Part shown: one piece after another, positions 26,375-35,272 of the stretch
How the letters are laid out: each line of letters opens with the position of its first letter
Numbering within the stretch: position 1 is the first letter of the stretch
Source: CBDAPI01 sp964565865
GTDB taxonomy: Bacteria; Acidobacteriota; UBA6911; RPQK01; CBDAPI01
Length of the DNA stretch: 64,000 nt
Direction: 5' to 3'
NCBI GenBank assembly: GCA_964565865.1
Contig: CAZMGM010000008.1
Coordinates: 1-64,000 of the forward strand
Notes under the pieces: generated by a model
Told to the model about the DNA's origin: nothing
The model's database searches: none
Seen by the model: only the letters and a program-made list of their open reading frames with translations
Made by a program: the position numbers and the translations under genes

Positions 26375-27568
26375 ATGAATGAATTCGATTTAGAAGCCTG
26401 TGTCCGGTTTCTCCAGCGCCTCATCCAGACCCGAAGCTTGCCCGGCCGAGAAGAAGAGATCGCCGGAATCGTGCAACGCGAAATGAATCGGGTTGGATTC
26501 GACGACGTGTCACAGGACGAAGCCGGGAATGTGATTGGCCGCATACGGGGCTTCGGGGAAGCGCCGCCCGTTATGTTGAACAGTCACCTCGACCACGTGG
26601 ACGTGGGAGATGAGTCGCGCTGGCCCTTCCCCCCGTTTGGTGGCGAGATTCACGAGGGCAAAGTGTGGGGTCGAGGGGCGATGGATATCAAGGGCCCGCT
26701 GGCGGCCCAGGTCTACGGAGTCGCCCCATTGACCGTTGAAGCACCTCCTGGCGACGTTTATGTGAGTGCCGTGGTCCAGGAGGAGGTGGGAGGGCTGGGT
26801 GCCCGCCATCTGTCGACGCATCTGGAGGTTCCCCTGGTGGTCGTGGGGGAGGCCTCGCAGAACCGGCTGCGAAGAGGGCATCGGGGTCGCACTGAGTTGA
26901 ATCTCCACGTGGAGGGACGGAGTGTCCACGCCAGCATTCCCGAGAACGGGGTCAATCCGCTCTTCGTAGTAGCCCGATTCTTGAATGAATTGTCTGCTCT
27001 GGAAATGTATGTCGATCCTGAGCTGGGACCTTCTAGCCTGGCTGTTACGCTGATCCGGACCGACCAGACGAGTGCCAATGTGATTCCCGGAGAAGCCTGG
27101 CTGACTTTGGACTGGCGAAATGTCCCAGGGGAAAGCGGGGAGGATGTGCGGCAACGCTTGGCCGAGATAGCCTGCAGCTGTCTCATTGAGGGAGCTTCGG
27201 CCGATGTAGAGCTGCCGACCTTCCACCTGAAGAGCTATACGGGTGTCGAGATGGAGTACTCGAGCTACCAGCCGGCCTACGTGGTCGAGGAGTCCCACCC
27301 AGCTCTCATCCGCGCCAAACAGGCGCTGACCGGGGTAACTGAGGTGCGGGAGGAGACAGAGCTGTGGAGGTTTGCCACCGACGGAGGCCATTTCGCCGAT
27401 GCAGGAATGTTGGTCATCGGCTTTGGACCAGGTCATGAGGGGCTGGCCCACACGGTAGACGAGTCGATTCCGATCGCCGATTTGGAAGTGGGATTGCGAG
27501 GGAATCTGGTCCTTGCCCGGGACTGGCCCAGGCTGGCTCTGCGAGAGGGGTTTTCGGGTTCCGGGTAG
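26375..27568 (+). CDS. M20-family metallopeptidase/deacylase
   Basis: A 397-residue zinc-dependent hydrolase of the ArgE/DapE/CPG2 group. Metal and catalytic residues are in SHLDHVDVG (His, Asp), GRGAMDIKGPL (bridging Asp), QEEVGGLGA (catalytic Glu and metal Glu), GEASQ, and the C-terminal metal His in GHEGLAHT. A dimerisation domain lies at about residues 180-290. The substrate (peptide, N-acyl amino acid or other) cannot be fixed. It is divergent from meaB. Confidence 0.88.
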   Translation: MNEFDLEACVRFLQRLIQTRSLPGREEEIAGIVQREMNRVGFDDVSQDEAGNVIGRIRGFGEAPPVMLNSHLDHVDVGDESRWPFPPFGGEIHEGKVWGRGAMDIKGPLAAQVYGVAPLTVEAPPGDVYVSAVVQEEVGGLGARHLSTHLEVPLVVVGEASQNRLRRGHRGRTELNLHVEGRSVHASIPENGVNPLFVVARFLNELSALEMYVDPELGPSSLAVTLIRTDQTSANVIPGEAWLTLDWRNVPGESGEDVRQRLAEIACSCLIEGASADVELPTFHLKSYTGVEMEYSSYQPAYVVEESHPALIRAKQALTGVTEVREETELWRFATDGGHFADAGMLVIGFGPGHEGLAHTVDESIPIADLEVGLRGNLVLARDWPRLALREGFSGSG

Positions 27569-27748
27569 GGTACTCGCTTTTGCTTACGACTGTCAGGGGT
27601 TACCCGTTTCGGTCGACCTCGACTTGCAACCTTCAACTTTGAACCAGTGCACGATAAGAGGTCGGTGCAGCAACCGTCTACCCAAATCTCAGCACGCACA
27701 ACCGCGGTCTTTAGCTGCTCCCCTTGACCAGTTGAAAGGCTTGTTCCT

Positions 27749-28129
27749 ATGATGGTTTTCGGTATGGCTATGAAGACCCTACTGGCATGTTCGCTGGCCT
27801 GGTTGGTCCCAGGGGGGGGTCACCTATTCCTGAAGCAATGGAAGAGAGGACTAACCTTTCTGGCGGTGATTCTGGCCCTTTTTTTCTTTGGCCTGTCCAT
27901 GGACGGGCAGCTGTTCGGTTTCAGTCCAGGATTCTTCGGACTGCTTAAGCTCATTGCGGGCCTGGCCCTCGGCCTGCCCTACATTGCAGGTCAGATCCTG
28001 AGTCTTGGAGAGGGGCAAATCAAGGCCCTCGGATACGAATACGGCAACACGTATCTCTACACGGCCGGACTGCTGAACATGTTGCTGGTAGTGGATGTCT
28101 TTGACATCGTACAGGGGCGGAAATCATGA
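27749..28129 (+). CDS. DUF6677-type membrane protein
   Basis: 126 residues with three hydrophobic helices (about 10-24, 33-50, 62-85) and a conserved-looking end EYGNTYLYTAGLLNMLLVVDVFDI. The PGGGHLFLKQW-RGL motif after the first helix is the hallmark of the DUF6677 group, common in Acidobacteriota. Function unknown. It overlaps the next small gene by 4 bases (ATGA). Confidence 0.75.
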   Translation: MMVFGMAMKTLLACSLAWLVPGGGHLFLKQWKRGLTFLAVILALFFFGLSMDGQLFGFSPGFFGLLKLIAGLALGLPYIAGQILSLGEGQIKALGYEYGNTYLYTAGLLNMLLVVDVFDIVQGRKS

Positions 28130-28296
28130 ACCACTTTAGTGGCCTGATCATTCTGGCTCTCGGAGTGGCTACTGTATTTGCTTTGATTGCTAAAGAAGAT
28201 CGGCAGGAGCAGGTGCGCTACTTTTTCAAACTGTTGGCCTTGATGATTCTCGGCTCCCTGGCGGGTGCCTGGGTCATGTCGGCCATTCCCTGGTAA
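28126..28296 (+). CDS. small two-helix membrane protein (56 aa)
   Basis: ATG overlapping the DUF6677 stop encodes 56 residues: helix (about 4-20), a charged loop KEDRQEQVR, and a second helix (about 30-52). Translation is evidently coupled with the upstream gene. The VanZ-like frame continues directly after its TAA stop in the same frame. Function unknown. Confidence 0.65.
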   Translation: MNHFSGLIILALGVATVFALIAKEDRQEQVRYFFKLLALMILGSLAGAWVMSAIPW

Positions 28297-28395
28297 TCTC
28301 CCATCTCAAGCAAGACGCCCTATCGTAGCTGGATTCATTGGCTCCCGGCACTAGGCTGTGCTGGTCTGATTTTCTGGCTGTCTCACCAGAGCCAG

Positions 28396-28683
28396 GTGCC
28401 AGTGGGGGGAGTGGGGGGCGATTTCATAGCCCATGGGGCGACATTTTTTGTCTTTATCCTAACTCTTGGGTGGGGCTCAACCTCCGGCTTTAAACGGCCG
28501 ATGAGTCTCAAGGAAGCCGGTGGTCTCTGGGTGATTGCCATGCTCTACGGACTGTCGGATGAATATCATCAGAGTTTTATTTTCGGACGCAGTCCCACTC
28601 TTGAGGATGCTGTGGCGGATGGGATGGGCTCTCTAATCGGTGCGCTCGGAAACTGGCTGGTACTTCGCCGTTTCTACGGTTGA
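28396..28683 (+). CDS. VanZ-like membrane protein, start uncertain
   Basis: 95 residues from GTG 28396, with three helices and the VanZ-type GD.IAH motif, then YGLSDEYHQSF and an EDAVADGMGSLIGA end. The missing first helix (WIHWLPALGCAGLIFWLSHQ) is encoded in frame upstream, right after the TAA at 28294-28296. There is no ATG, GTG or TTG in that stretch. The real start may be a rare codon (ATC or ATT) or depend on reinitiation after the upstream gene. Confidence 0.7.
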   Translation: MPVGGVGGDFIAHGATFFVFILTLGWGSTSGFKRPMSLKEAGGLWVIAMLYGLSDEYHQSFIFGRSPTLEDAVADGMGSLIGALGNWLVLRRFYG

Positions 28684-28685
28684 CG

Positions 28686-28921
28686 TCTGAGGGCTGCTGG
28701 TTAAAGGTTGAAGGTTCGTGGAATGTGAGAATAAGAATGGAACGGCAAATAGTAAGTCTGCCGCTTCGCTACGGTGAGCTGACGCTTTACCGTTCTGTCA
28801 TTTCCCCCTTCCGGTCACTGGAAACTGACAACGGGCGCGAGCGAAGCAAGCGCCCAACCGGCAACCAGGAACAGAAACGAGCGACAGCACGAACACAGCC
28901 AGTGCAAGCTCGGACCCCAGA
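28686..28921 (-). repeat. dispersed intergenic repeat (TTCAACC/AACCAG family)
   Basis: On the minus strand it reads GCTGTGTTCGTGCTGT, then GTTTCTGTTCCTGGTT, and ends CCACGAACCTTCAACC, TTTAACCAGCAGCC. The same order of blocks recurs at about 40950-41066, 44047-44158 and 58076-58200. It lies between two genes and has no coding potential. Confidence 0.55.
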
Positions 28922-28922
28922 A

Positions 28923-29957
28923 CTATCCATCAATCCAAAGGTGTGCAAAATCAATGACCCGGTTCTCGGCCCAGTGGCGGTCAACGTCAACGTGCTCCCC
29001 TTCGATAAACCCAACGTGTCCCCCCTGCTGCGGCAACCACAGTAGCAGGTGAGGATTTCGCAGTAGCCCGGGTGTTATGAGAGGTTGCCAGGGAAGGATC
29101 GGATCTCGTCTCGAATGGACGACGAAGGTCGGGATGCGAATCTTGTCGAGCCAGGGCGAGGCACTGGCGCGACGATAGTAGTCAAAAGCGTCATCGAAGC
29201 CTCCGAGGACAGTCGTAAACAACTCATCGAACTCCCGGATGGTCTTGATCTTGCGTATGCCACGAACATCGATATGCTGTGCCAGAGCCTGTTCCCTCTT
29301 GCGAATAACGTTCTTCAGGCCTTGTACCAAATGCCACCGGTAGTGACGATTTGTAAGGCGGTCCAGCGTGTCCCAGCTGGCGAGCAGGTCGACCAGGGGA
29401 GAGATTACGGCAGCGGCTCGAACTCGCTCCGGGATGTCTGCTCCCCATTCTCCCAGGAGTTTGAGGAGCATGTTTCCTCCCATTGAAACCGCCACCAGGA
29501 TGAGCTCCCCGCACTGCTCCAGATCCAGTACTCCGGAAATAACTCCCTCCAACTCCCGGCTTGATCCAGAATGAAAAATGACTGGTTTGTCGTTCGTCAG
29601 GTTGAGGTCGTAGAGGTTCAGAAGAACCGCGTTCCATCCCTGCAGGTGGGCCTTGTGCAGGAATCCCTGCATATAGGGGGACTGGCTGGAGCCTCCCACA
29701 CCATGGATGGCCAGTAGGGTGGGCGCGCCGCTTTTCGAGAAGCAGGCTTCGGCTCCGACACTGACCTGCCCGGGAAGTTTGAGTACCAGCATCTCGGTCT
29801 CCGGTGCTCCCCAGTGGAAATGTCGCTTGGCGAGCGCGGCGCCAATGGTCTGAAGGTGTGGATAGGGAATGGCCGGGTGAGGAAGAAAAGGCCGGCCCAA
29901 GAGGTGTTCACGGAATTTCTGGAGACGGGCAGAAGGTAGCCCCGAACTTTGATTCAT
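28923..29957 (-). CDS. YheT-like alpha/beta-fold hydrolase
   Basis: A 344-residue hydrolase of the UPF0017/YheT (ABHD1/3) family. It has the N-terminal HLQTIGAAL motif, oxyanion region IHGVGGSSQSPYM, nucleophile elbow VAVSMGGNMLL (Ser), acid in SRRDPILP and the catalytic His in QGGHVGF. Homologues are esterases or phospholipases, cytosolic or membrane-linked. Single gene with no clear operon partner. Confidence 0.88.
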   Translation of the reverse strand: MNQSSGLPSARLQKFREHLLGRPFLPHPAIPYPHLQTIGAALAKRHFHWGAPETEMLVLKLPGQVSVGAEACFSKSGAPTLLAIHGVGGSSQSPYMQGFLHKAHLQGWNAVLLNLYDLNLTNDKPVIFHSGSSRELEGVISGVLDLEQCGELILVAVSMGGNMLLKLLGEWGADIPERVRAAAVISPLVDLLASWDTLDRLTNRHYRWHLVQGLKNVIRKREQALAQHIDVRGIRKIKTIREFDELFTTVLGGFDDAFDYYRRASASPWLDKIRIPTFVVHSRRDPILPWQPLITPGLLRNPHLLLWLPQQGGHVGFIEGEHVDVDRHWAENRVIDFAHLWIDG

Positions 29958-30100
29958 GTGGAATTGTCAAGGAGCGACTTAAGATTTCGAACCTCCTGGC
30001 CATGGAGGTCGAGGCCCCTGCAGTCCTGCTCAATCGCTTGATCGGACAGTAAAGGTAGTGGCCCAGGGTGGAAATCACAGGGGCCTCCCAGAGGCCAGCT

Positions 30101-30709
30101 CTAATCGAGAAGCCTCTTGATTGCGGCATGGAGCCCTTCCTTCGTGTAATTAGCTCCGACATCCAGGCCCCGGTGCTGCATCCAGTGATGAGGATCTGGA
30201 TCGGGACCGGGCAATATCCATTCAGTTCCAGGCTTGTATAGCACAAAAATGTCCCAGGCTAGCTCGGATTTCGGATAATTGAGCTTCTTGGTGAAGTGGT
30301 TAATCCCAAAAGTCCACAGGTCCCAGAAATGCACAACCCTGGGATCGTCCAAATAGGCCGTCGCCTTCTGAGCGGCAAACCGGTTGTCGTTGGCAAGAAT
30401 GGGAGACCAGAGAACCAAAACCTTGATGCTGGCTTCCTTTAACTGTTGCAGGATTTGGCTGACTTCGGAGGCCCCCCGAAGGCAGTGTCCTCAGGTTGGC
30501 GAAAAAACAAGCACCAACCGGGTTTCACCTCTTGCTGAGTTGAATGATGAGAGAAACTCTTGCCCGTTGTACGAGACGGTCGTGACAATTTGTGGCGACT
30601 GGGCAGGCGTTCCAGTGATGGCTGCTGCCGAGAAGACTACGGCGGTTGAAACATAGACGTAAAGCCCTCCCACTACAAGCGGCCCGCCACCACGAAACAG
30701 TTTCTTCAT
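30101..30709 (-). CDS. candidate selenoprotein: secreted thioredoxin-like protein with UGHC active site
   Basis: A 202-residue protein if TGA at 30491-30493 is read as selenocysteine (residue 73). It has an N-terminal signal or anchor helix (about 9-33), then a beta strand RLVLVFSPT, the redox motif U-G-H-C, helix GASEVSQILQQL and the strand KVLVLWSPIL, a thioredoxin-like fold. It continues for a further 105 residues with strong coding character (WDIFVLYKPG...). The frame is uninterrupted on both sides. A hairpin fitting a bacterial SECIS lies just downstream of the UGA. The start overlaps the stop of the antiporter remnant (ATGA). The alternative is a nonsense mutation replacing Cys. Confidence 0.7.
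30459..30485 (-). promoter_or_regulatory. SECIS-like hairpin
   Basis: Minus strand: CTG-C-CTTCGGG, loop GGGCC, TCCGAAG-T-CAG. That gives seven pairs (one G-U) topped by a 5-base loop starting with G, then one mismatch and three more pairs. The loop begins 16 bases after the in-frame UGA, within the spacing known for bacterial Sec insertion elements. It lies inside coding sequence, as bacterial SECIS elements do. Confidence 0.6.
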
Positions 30710-31083
30710 GCTTCGTTAAGATACAGAAACCGCCCGGTAAGTTTCAAATCTACGACGCTTCCCGGTTCTGGGTACGACGGAGTGAGTCTGGGAGTCGGTC
30801 CCCAAACTACGATGGGAGCGCTCTGCTCCTGACTCGACCCAGCACTCTCTTTCCCGCAAGAGAGGCAGAAAAGTCGCACCAGCGACACGGGCGAGCCGGC
30901 AGTGACCAACCTCGCAGCCAAGACGACTGGAATGGTCACGGCTGCCAGGAAAAGATGACCGGAAGTATGAGAGAGAAGAATGGCGATCAGCATCAACCCG
31001 ATAGTAGGAGGGAATCTGAGGGCGCGGTTCTTCAGACAACTGAAGAGAGCAGAAAGTATGCTGAGAATGTCCAAGTGCTTCAT
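30706..31083 (-). pseudogene. CPA1-type Na+/H+ antiporter remnant
   Basis: 125 residues. The first 35 match the first helices of a CPA1 antiporter (ILSALFSCLKNRALRFPPTI, GLMLIAILLS). Residues 45-70 (GHLFLAAVTIPVVLAARLVT) match a much later helix of the same family, and the rest drifts into non-family sequence. About 250 residues between the two blocks are lost and the C-terminal half is gone, so it cannot transport. It now acts only as the upstream, translationally coupled frame of the selenoprotein candidate. Confidence 0.55.
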
Positions 31084-31214
31084 GGTAATGTTTAGTTGGT
31101 CTCCCCAGCGCGAACCGAGGTAATCCGTTCTACAAAGACAAGATTATCCCCGGCCTGTGGCGCCGGTCCAGGCAGTTTGGGGTCATAATAGTTTTGGATT
31201 TCGGCGGAGCAGAC

Positions 31215-32138
31215 ATGTTTTTTTCGTATAGGTCTGGTCAGTTTTTCCTGAGTGTCCTGGCCATGCTGATATTCGGGGTGACCTGTTCCCAACAGCCGCG
31301 CTCGGAGGCGATGATTGTCTCGGAAGAATTCAAGCAGAAAATCGGCAACTATCTAACTGAATTGAACAAATCGATCAGCCAGCTCAAGATCGATGAAATC
31401 AGACCAATGAAGGAAGCCCCTTTCCTGTTGGTCAGGGTCTCCTACCAGGCTGGAAACAAGCCGCAAGCCAGCGAGTTTCACATTACCGAAGACGGGAAAT
31501 ACCTGGTTCTAGGCCAGGTCTGGGATCTTTCCGTCGGTCCTCAGAAAGCTCGCTGGAACCGCCTGTCCGAAATGGGAAAGAAGAATCTCGAGAAAATCGA
31601 TCTCAAAGACCGTCCGGTCCAGGGCAACCCCGAAGCTGACGTAGTGGTGATCGAGTATTCGGACTATCAGTGTCCCTATTGTGCAACCGCCCATTTCGGC
31701 CTGGAAAAGCGCCTGCTCGAGGAGTATGGCGACAAGATTCGTTTCGTCTTCAAGCACCTCCCGCTGACCAGCATTCATCCCTGGGCCATGAAGGCCTCGT
31801 TGGCGACAACCTGTGGGTACGTGCAGGACCCGGATTCCTTCTGGAAGATACACGGACAGCTGTTCCAGCATCAGAAAGAGATCACCAGCGAGAACCTTCG
31901 CGACAAAGTGTGGGAGTTCGCCGAGGAAGCTGGTCTTGATGTCGAACCGTTTCTCGACTGCTTTGACAACGAAGAGACCAAATCGGTGATTCAGCGTGAT
32001 ATGAAGGAAGCCGCCCAGCTAAGAATCTCTTCGACCCCCACCTTCCTGCTCAACGGAGCCCCCTTTCGGGGATCCCCCAACTATCAAGAGTTCACCGGTT
32101 TCATAGATATGGCCCTGGCGGAGGCTTCCGCCGAGTAG
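31215..32138 (+). CDS. DsbA-like thioredoxin-fold lipoprotein
   Basis: 307 residues from ATG 31215 (GGAG upstream). A signal peptide with lipobox-like FGVTC leads to a linker/alpha-beta domain (about 35-140). A DsbA/DsbG-type thioredoxin domain follows, with active site CPYC after VVIEYSDYQ, cis-Pro loop SSTPTFLLNG and the inserted helical domain. It probably makes or isomerises disulfides in the periplasm. It is transcribed divergently from the antiporter-remnant/selenoprotein unit. Confidence 0.88.
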   Translation: MFFSYRSGQFFLSVLAMLIFGVTCSQQPRSEAMIVSEEFKQKIGNYLTELNKSISQLKIDEIRPMKEAPFLLVRVSYQAGNKPQASEFHITEDGKYLVLGQVWDLSVGPQKARWNRLSEMGKKNLEKIDLKDRPVQGNPEADVVVIEYSDYQCPYCATAHFGLEKRLLEEYGDKIRFVFKHLPLTSIHPWAMKASLATTCGYVQDPDSFWKIHGQLFQHQKEITSENLRDKVWEFAEEAGLDVEPFLDCFDNEETKSVIQRDMKEAAQLRISSTPTFLLNGAPFRGSPNYQEFTGFIDMALAEASAE

Positions 32139-32149
32139 ACTAATGAACT

Positions 32150-32506
32150 GTGATGCTTGAATCGGTGGTGGATGAGATGCCAAAAGGAGGCTTCTTGGTG
32201 GGACTGTCTTCGGTGGCTGGAGACCGGGGCCGCCAAAGGAGGGTTTTCGGTTTCCCTGGATGGGCTGTGCAAGCGTCTGAAGAAGAAGGGATGCGTGTCT
32301 TCACGGTCAAGCTGGGGTTCGTGGACACAGCCATGACCTACAGGAAACAGGTATGTTCATGGTGACCAGTCCCGAACAGATTGGCGCGCAGTAATCCGCC
32401 TGCTGGATCGTGCCTCCGGCGTGTACTAGTTGCCACCCTCTGGCCTCTGGTCATGCTGGTCATTCGGCTCATCCCCAAACCGGTCTTCAAGCGCCTCGAA
32501 CTATAA
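32150..32506 (+). pseudogene. short-chain dehydrogenase remnant, frameshifted
   Basis: Frame 1 carries LVGLSSVAGDRGRQ (the strand and Ser region), skips the Tyr-Lys catalytic helix, and resumes with VFTVKLGFVDTAMT. The family-typical MVTSPEQI follows in a second frame, and the ending IRLIPKPVFKRLEL lies in a third, with stop at 32504-32506. The Rossmann GxxxGxG start is absent. At least two frameshifts and one internal deletion; non-functional. Confidence 0.6.
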
Positions 32507-32521
32507 AAGTCCCGCGGCACA

Positions 32522-34192
32522 TCAATCCTCCCTGGCGAACACAATGTCGTTTTCGTTGATGATGGTGTACATTGCCTTCTGCAGTGAGGTCAGCGCCAGC
32601 TCATAGTCGACTTCGGCTCGCAGCTCGCGGACCTGACTATCGGCTAGGTCTCGCTGAAAACGCAGCACCTCAAAGTTGGTTGACAAACCGGCTTCAAAGC
32701 GTTTGTTCTCACCGTCCAGTTGCTCGTGGGCCAGCCGACTGGCCGCACGAGCCGCCTCCAGGCTCTTTTTTCTGATGGTGATCGTTTCGTAGGAGTTGCG
32801 TACCTCGACGATGACCATCTGTTGCTGGTTCTTCATCTCGTTGTTGAGCTGCCGTTCCCGGATTACCGTCATGGCCATGTCGGCGTTATTTGAGCGATTA
32901 CGCAAGGGAATCGTAACGTCCACAAAGACGCCCCAGCTGACGAAGTCGAACCCAAACGCCTGGTTCCAGGCCGTGCCGAAGGCTCCAAAACGAGGGTCGT
33001 CTGGGGCGGCGATCTGAGTTGGCCTCTCGAAGACCTCACCGGACACCGTCTGGAATACCCTACCCGAGGTCCCGAGGCTTCCAAAGTTTCCTCTCAAATC
33101 GACCGAGGGTTTGCCCTCGCTCTCGTAAAAGCGGCGGTCGACTCCATTTCGCTCCATCTGCAGTCTGATCCGCTCCAGCTCGGGCCGGTTTCGAGCCGAG
33201 ATCTCGATGGCCTCTTCCAGGGTGAATCCCACATCCCGCATGCGGGGTCGGTCAATCGGGATCAAGGTCAAGTTCCAGATGGATGCCGAAGGATCGGGGG
33301 CAAGCATTCTCTTCAGCTCGTTCTGGGCATTGATGATCTGCACCTCGGACTGAATGAGAGACTGTTCCCGAGAGGCAACTTCCGCCTGCGAACTCGTGAC
33401 CTCGATGGGGGCCATCACGCCAATCTCGACCCGCTTCTGGTTGTTGCGGTGCTGAACCACGGCCAGCTCCACCGATTTGTGCTGCATCTCATAGTGGTCT
33501 ACCGCGTAGACCAGCTCCCAGTACTGGTTTTGAACCTGCTGGATGATCTCCACAACACGCTGCTGGAACTGCGTGTCGGTGATCTCGGTGTCGAGATTAG
33601 CGAGCCTGATCTGTCGCTCCGTAGCCGTCTTCTTTCCGAATCCCCTCCACAGCGGCTGTGTGAACGAGATATCGAAGTTGGTGTTGTAACTGGGATTGAC
33701 GTTATAGAACATGCTGTTGGTGAAGGTTCTTCCATTGCTCCAGAGAAGTCTTAAGGTGCCCCCACCCTTCACGTTCTGGTTGAGCATACTGTCCCAGGTG
33801 AACCCATCAGTGGCAATGACCGGTATGCCGCCTCCTGACTGCAAAACGTTGTTGGTTGGATTCTCCCGCTCGGTCCAGCCAACCGTGAAACTGAGTGTCG
33901 GATCGTAAAACCCTCGCGTCTTGAGGATCTGCTCACGATTCAGATCCTCATTGAAGTTCTCGATGGCAATCTCCAGGTTGTTGGCAAGGGCCATTCGAAT
34001 GGATTCCCGGAGGCTCAGCTCCATAACGGTGTTGGTGCGCCTCATCCTCGCCACATAAGATTCCAGAACCTGAACCTCCCGAGCCACGGTCGTGGCCGGC
34101 TTTTCTTGCGACGCTACTTCCTGCGCTGACAAGGGAGCAGGAAGCATGAACAGGACAGTAAGCAGCAGCGATTGAATCGTGTTCTTCTTCAT
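32522..34192 (-). CDS. TolC-family outer membrane efflux protein
   Basis: 556 residues from ATG 34192, which has GGAG seven bases upstream and begins a clean signal peptide (MKKNTIQSLLLTVLFMLPAP). The rest shows the two OEP repeats, with coiled-coil alpha-helical segments and short beta strands; LRESIRMALANNLEIAIENF is the typical first helix. It would form a trimeric outer membrane channel. No RND or MFP partner genes are adjacent. Confidence 0.88.
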   Translation of the reverse strand: MKKNTIQSLLLTVLFMLPAPLSAQEVASQEKPATTVAREVQVLESYVARMRRTNTVMELSLRESIRMALANNLEIAIENFNEDLNREQILKTRGFYDPTLSFTVGWTERENPTNNVLQSGGGIPVIATDGFTWDSMLNQNVKGGGTLRLLWSNGRTFTNSMFYNVNPSYNTNFDISFTQPLWRGFGKKTATERQIRLANLDTEITDTQFQQRVVEIIQQVQNQYWELVYAVDHYEMQHKSVELAVVQHRNNQKRVEIGVMAPIEVTSSQAEVASREQSLIQSEVQIINAQNELKRMLAPDPSASIWNLTLIPIDRPRMRDVGFTLEEAIEISARNRPELERIRLQMERNGVDRRFYESEGKPSVDLRGNFGSLGTSGRVFQTVSGEVFERPTQIAAPDDPRFGAFGTAWNQAFGFDFVSWGVFVDVTIPLRNRSNNADMAMTVIRERQLNNEMKNQQQMVIVEVRNSYETITIRKKSLEAARAASRLAHEQLDGENKRFEAGLSTNFEVLRFQRDLADSQVRELRAEVDYELALTSLQKAMYTIINENDIVFARED

Positions 34193-34356
34193 AACATCTC
34201 CATACGGTGCGAGCCGTGTGATTTTGACCAGGCTGAAATAGCCCCTTTCACAGATACGGTAACCTGGGCATATGGGTTTCACGAGCTAGAGAGATCCGTG
34301 CAGCTGTTTCCCCGGGGCCTGATGGCTCTCACCTCTTTTTCCTTGCTTTCCCCCCA

Positions 34357-35053
34357 TCAGTCAAAAAGACTCAGGTTGCGGAGTCGCAGAGGCGGTGGAT
34401 CCAGGCACTCCGATGAATCGAAGTCGGTCCGATTCACCGCCGGATTCACGGCGGCCCGCTCCATGTATCTNNNNNNNNNNTCTCGCGGGAAAGGGTTGAA
34501 GGATGGATTTGAGGCGAGCGGGTTCAGCCTCCTCATCAAGCCACAGATCAAAGACCGATCGATCCAGGATGGCAGGCATCCGGTAGTGGATGTCGACAAT
34601 TAGGTCGTTGGGGGGAGTTGTCAGAATCGTACAGGTTTCAAGTTCCCCTCCCTGGGGGTCGATCGCAAGATCCCAGAGACCAGCGAAAGCAAATAGTCCT
34701 CGGCTGGCTAGCCGAAAGTGAAACGGTTGCCGGAAGCCGTGCTTTAGGTGCCATTCGTAGAACCCGTCCCCGGGTATCAGACAGCGCCTGGTGCGAAACG
34801 AATCCCGAAACGAGGCTTTTTGATCCACTGTCTCGGCCCGAGCATTGATGAGGGGAGCAAAAAGCGATCCGGTACGAAAACGGGGCACTAATCCCCATCT
34901 CATCAACTTGGCAACCCGAGGCTCGTCCGGGAGAACAACTAGCACATCCTGAGCCGGAGCGATGTTGTAACGAACTTGAATCTCTGGACACTCGTCCAAT
35001 TCAAAAAAGGAGACCAGCCCATCTATTCTGGTTAAGCTAAAGCGTCCGCACAT
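34357..35053 (-). CDS. SOS-response-associated peptidase (SRAP/YedK family), broken by assembly gap
   Basis: A SRAP protein that forms a covalent link with abasic sites in single-stranded DNA. Catalytic Cys2 (MCGRFSLT), NIAPAQ, the NARAET motif, GDGFYEWH (Glu) and the HYRMPAIL His region are intact. The 10 N at 34471-34480 shift the frame. After the gap the family-like end RYMERAAVNPAVNR lies one frame over, with stop at 34357. The true gap length is therefore probably not 10, and the gene is likely intact in the organism. Confidence 0.85.
34471..34480. other. assembly gap (10 N)
   Basis: Ten ambiguous bases inside the SRAP gene. They are a placeholder for unresolved sequence and cause the apparent frame change there. 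Confidence 0.99.
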
Positions 35054-35272
35054 GAGCCTTCCCTCCGCCCGTCACCGAACCCGTTGTCGGTGGGGACTCG
35101 ATTTCGGATGGTTCACACTGAAAATGATTATAGGCGAATCTAGCAGCTTGCCACCGGGGCTGGAGCTTCTTGCTTTTTGGGCCTCAATACACCATGATTT
35201 TCGGAACATCTCTGTTCCACAATACGTCTATAAGACCTGAAAATTCGACCTTCAAGTAATGTGAGGAACCTT

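Noticed and set aside
26510..27451. A 313-codon minus-strand open frame opposite the M20 peptidase
   Set aside because: Antisense shadow from strong third-position GC bias; the plus strand has the clear metal-site motifs.
34357..34599. A true frameshift in the SRAP gene
   Set aside because: The frame change coincides with the 10-N assembly gap and the downstream piece matches the family end, so it is an artefact.
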